Part shown: piece by piece, positions 5,386 to 7,035 of the stretch
Position numbering within the stretch: position 1 is the first letter of the stretch
Layout: each line of letters begins with the position of its first letter
Assembly: GCA_964438735.1 (NCBI GenBank)
Contig: CAYTLW010000218.1
Coordinates: 1 to 7,035, forward strand
Source: CAYTLW01 sp964438735
Lineage (GTDB): Bacteria; Myxococcota_A; UBA9042
Direction of reading: 5' to 3'
Length of the DNA stretch: 7,035 bases
Translations under genes and position numbers: made by a program
Notes under the pieces: model-generated
What the model saw: the letters and a program-made list of their open reading frames with translations, nothing else
Told to the model about the DNA's origin: nothing
The model's database searches: none

Positions 5386-6993
5386 ATGGCCGCTGAATCG
5401 CCGCTGGCGTTTGTTATGTCGTGGGCAGGACGCCATCGGCGGACTGCGGGCTGGCTCCTGGCCCTGCTGGCCGTGGCGTTGTGCAAGTGGCCGACCCTGC
5501 TGCAACCACCGGCCTGGGATACGGCCATGGGCGTGTTCCCGCCGGCCGTCTTTTTGTACCGGCATGGTTTTGACCTGGCCGCGCTGGCCCAGCAACCGGG
5601 CTGGCTCGAGGCGGGTCCGAACCTGCATGTATTGAGCGCGGTCACCTGGACCATCGCCACGGTGATGTGGCTCACCGACGACCCGCAGTGGACCTTGGGC
5701 ATCCTGCACGGGCTGACCTGGGCCATCACCGCCGCAGCCGGGGTCTGCCTGTATCGCCTGGCACGGCCCATGGTGGGACCCGTCGCGGCCGCATTGACCT
5801 GCGCGTTGACGTTCTTCTTCCCGGCCGTCTTCGTGCAGGCGGGCTACATGTACATGGAGATCCCCACCATGGCCTGCGCCATCGCCGCGGTGGCCGCCAT
5901 GGCGCGTCATCGATGGACCCAGGCGGTGCTCTGGGCGGCGGTGGGGGCCTGGATCAAGCTCAGCATCCTGCCGGTGGTGGCGGTGTTGGGCATGGCTGCG
6001 CTGCTGGCGCCTCGTCCGTGGCGCCATCGCATCGCCATGGGCGTCGCGCTGCTGGCGGTGCCGGCGACACGACTGGTGCTGGGGCGACTCTTCCGCCGGC
6101 CGACGGGTGATCCCTGGGACATGAGCTACAGCGTCTACCTGGTGGATGTCTTCTGGCACAAACTGGGCACGGTGCCGGACATTCGCGCCCTGCTGGCCGG
6201 GGTGCCGCTGATCGGATTGTGGCGCTGGCGGGCGGGTCTGGCGGCGCTGCGAAGGGGCAATATGAGCCCCGGCGAGGTCGATCCGGAGCTTGCCCGCGCA
6301 CTGCTCTACGGCTCGGTCGCCATGTTCGTGCTCTTCTTTGTCGCCGCGCCGTTGAGCGGCAAGGGGCTGGCCTTCCTGCCCCGCTACGCCGTGGTCGCCC
6401 TGCCCTTGTGCATCCTGGCCGTGGTCGACCTGGCCACCGGCATCCTGCCCCATCGCGTGGCGCTGGCGGGCGGGGTGGCCGCCCTGGCGATGTTGCTGCT
6501 GAACGTGGACGGTCGGCTGTACAACCCGGACAGCAAGTCCTTCGCCATCGCCGAGCGCTCGATGCAGTACAGGCACTTCCAGGATGTGCAGATGGCGGCG
6601 CTGGGGACGCTGACGGCGGAGGCCGAGGACCTGCCGACGTGGGGTGGTCGCGGGGATGTGTATATGGCGTCTGATGTCATGATTGGCTATGTCGACCGGC
6701 CGTTGGCGCACTTGAAGTTTGTGAAGGCGAAGCCGTTTCGAGGCTGGCGTCTGGACGATTTTCCGCGGCACTTCCGGTTGCTGGAGACCAATACCTGGCA
6801 CGGCGGGAAGTTGATTCGGCGGACGTTGGATGAGGCGCGTGAGGATGAGCGCTGGCTGGTGACGACTCGCAGGTTTCGGGCTGGCCCCTATTCGGCGGCT
6901 TTGCATGAGTTGCGGTGGCTGTTGGCGGGCGGAGGGGGAGAAGGCTCGCGCAAAGCCGCCAAGCCGCAAAGCCGCAATGGAGAAGGGGGATGA
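5386..6993 (+). CDS. Polytopic GT-C-fold glycosyltransferase-like membrane protein
   Basis: This 535-aa protein looks like a PMT/ArnT-type GT-C glycosyltransferase, a class that uses lipid-phosphate sugars as donors on the periplasmic side. A basic N-terminus (RHRR at 17-19) precedes the first span (about 22-35). The first loop has PPAWD with D45, the usual catalytic Asp position. Spans follow at roughly 83-96, 105-123, 132-150, 160-172, 179-207, 216-231, 266-279, 306-322, 335-350 and 356-372. E158 in YMYMEIP sits where the second acidic loop residue is usual, and LPRYAVVALP (331-340) matches the RY-containing span of these enzymes. Residues about 375-515 form a soluble C-terminal domain. Donor and acceptor cannot be read from the sequence. 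The start is uncertain: ATG 5386 has GAGG only 2 nt upstream, while TTG 5362 (543 aa) overlaps the lipoprotein stop as TTGA with AAGGG 3 nt upstream. The last 20 or so residues are encoded by a repeat. Confidence 0.82.
   Translation: MAAESPLAFVMSWAGRHRRTAGWLLALLAVALCKWPTLLQPPAWDTAMGVFPPAVFLYRHGFDLAALAQQPGWLEAGPNLHVLSAVTWTIATVMWLTDDPQWTLGILHGLTWAITAAAGVCLYRLARPMVGPVAAALTCALTFFFPAVFVQAGYMYMEIPTMACAIAAVAAMARHRWTQAVLWAAVGAWIKLSILPVVAVLGMAALLAPRPWRHRIAMGVALLAVPATRLVLGRLFRRPTGDPWDMSYSVYLVDVFWHKLGTVPDIRALLAGVPLIGLWRWRAGLAALRRGNMSPGEVDPELARALLYGSVAMFVLFFVAAPLSGKGLAFLPRYAVVALPLCILAVVDLATGILPHRVALAGGVAALAMLLLNVDGRLYNPDSKSFAIAERSMQYRHFQDVQMAALGTLTAEAEDLPTWGGRGDVYMASDVMIGYVDRPLAHLKFVKAKPFRGWRLDDFPRHFRLLETNTWHGGKLIRRTLDEAREDERWLVTTRRFRAGPYSAALHELRWLLAGGGGEGSRKAAKPQSRNGEGG
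6937..6986. repeat. 8-bp tandem repeat (x3) bracketed by GGAGAAGG direct repeats
   Basis: AAGCCGCC, AAGCCGCA and AAGCCGCA lie head to tail at 6953-6976, so CGCAAAGCCGC occurs at 6949-6959 and 6965-6975. GGAGAAGG occurs on both sides, at 6937-6944 and 6979-6986. The block encodes the Gly/Lys/Ser-rich tail of the glycosyltransferase. The wording resembles dispersed intergenic repeats of the GCAAAGCCGC kind that I recall from many high-GC and metagenomic genomes; that recollection needs a genome-wide count to confirm. Confidence 0.6.
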
Positions 6994-7035
6994 AGGTGAC
7001 TAGTTCGACGGACCGTAGGTACTTCCCCAGTTTCC
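6990..7035 (+). CDS. Probable 5' end of a further operon gene, cut by the window
   Basis: An ATG at 6990 overlaps the glycosyltransferase TGA (6991-6993) as ATGA and stays open to the window end, giving 15 residues (MKVTSSTDRRYFPSF). GGAG at 6979-6982 within a purine-rich run (GGAGAAGGGGG) gives a good Shine-Dalgarno 7 nt upstream. The arrangement copies the kinase/lipoprotein overlap at 908-911. Only 46 bases are visible, so the product cannot be named. The purine run is part of a repeat, so the apparent ribosome site could be coincidental. Confidence 0.42.
   Translation, partial: MKVTSSTDRRYFPSF

Noticed and set aside
6640..6935. Possible composition change in the soluble C-terminal part of the glycosyltransferase (more TTG Leu codons)
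   Set aside because: By eye the share of A/T third positions is similar to that in the membrane part, so there is no convincing sign of a separate origin.
5359..6969. 536-codon open frame on the minus strand, antisense to the glycosyltransferase
   Set aside because: The Gln/His/Arg/Pro-rich composition with no domains is typical of an antisense shadow; the plus strand encodes a coherent series of membrane spans.
1..7035. tRNA, rRNA, CRISPR array, transposase or recombinase
   Set aside because: I found no regularly spaced repeats, transposase motifs, or recognisable tRNA or rRNA sequence on either strand.

Overview
The window is high-GC bacterial chromosome carrying five protein genes and the probable first codons of a sixth. 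Two features point to Myxococcota or a related former deltaproteobacterial lineage. One is a large Cys-rich surface lipoprotein with the IgGFc-binding-type signature GCDYWAVDLDNA. The other is a soluble eukaryote-type Ser/Thr kinase that begins with a CPxCG...CPxDG zinc ribbon. This placement is inferred from remembered family distribution, not from a search.

Layout. Positions 1-74 are an AT-rich edge (29 G/C of 74) with nested inverted repeats and no gene. Positions 75-4661, read on the minus strand, hold three genes. In transcription order these are the 796-aa Cys-rich IgGFc-binding-family lipoprotein (4661-2271), a 416-aa Ser/Thr kinase (2158-908), and a 278-aa lipoprotein with an NTF2/SnoaL-like domain and a TPR-like tail (911-75). 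The kinase and the last lipoprotein overlap by ATGA and are very likely translationally coupled. The first gene is separated from the kinase by 112 bp. A 158-bp divergent intergenic region (4662-4819) then separates this group from a plus-strand group. The second group holds a small charged lipoprotein (4820-5365), a multi-membrane-span GT-C-fold glycosyltransferase-like protein (5386-6993, or from TTG 5362) and, by another ATGA overlap at 6990, the start of a further gene cut by the window end.

How the genes may fit together. Everything except the kinase carries an export or membrane signal: three lipoproteins (Gly at +2 after the lipidated Cys in each) and one polytopic membrane glycosyltransferase. 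The locus therefore looks like a cell-envelope or surface module, with a cytoplasmic kinase as the possible regulator. The kinase has no membrane segment, so it cannot directly contact its coupled lipoprotein partner in the envelope. Any functional link is inferred from gene order only.

The least ordinary features are the three tandem six-cysteine modules in the big lipoprotein, the CxxDxxC inserts inside its IgGFc-type region, the kinase/NTF2-lipoprotein coupling, and an 8-bp tandem repeat that has become the C-terminal coding sequence of the glycosyltransferase. I found no RNA genes, CRISPR array, transposase or convincing rho-independent terminator.
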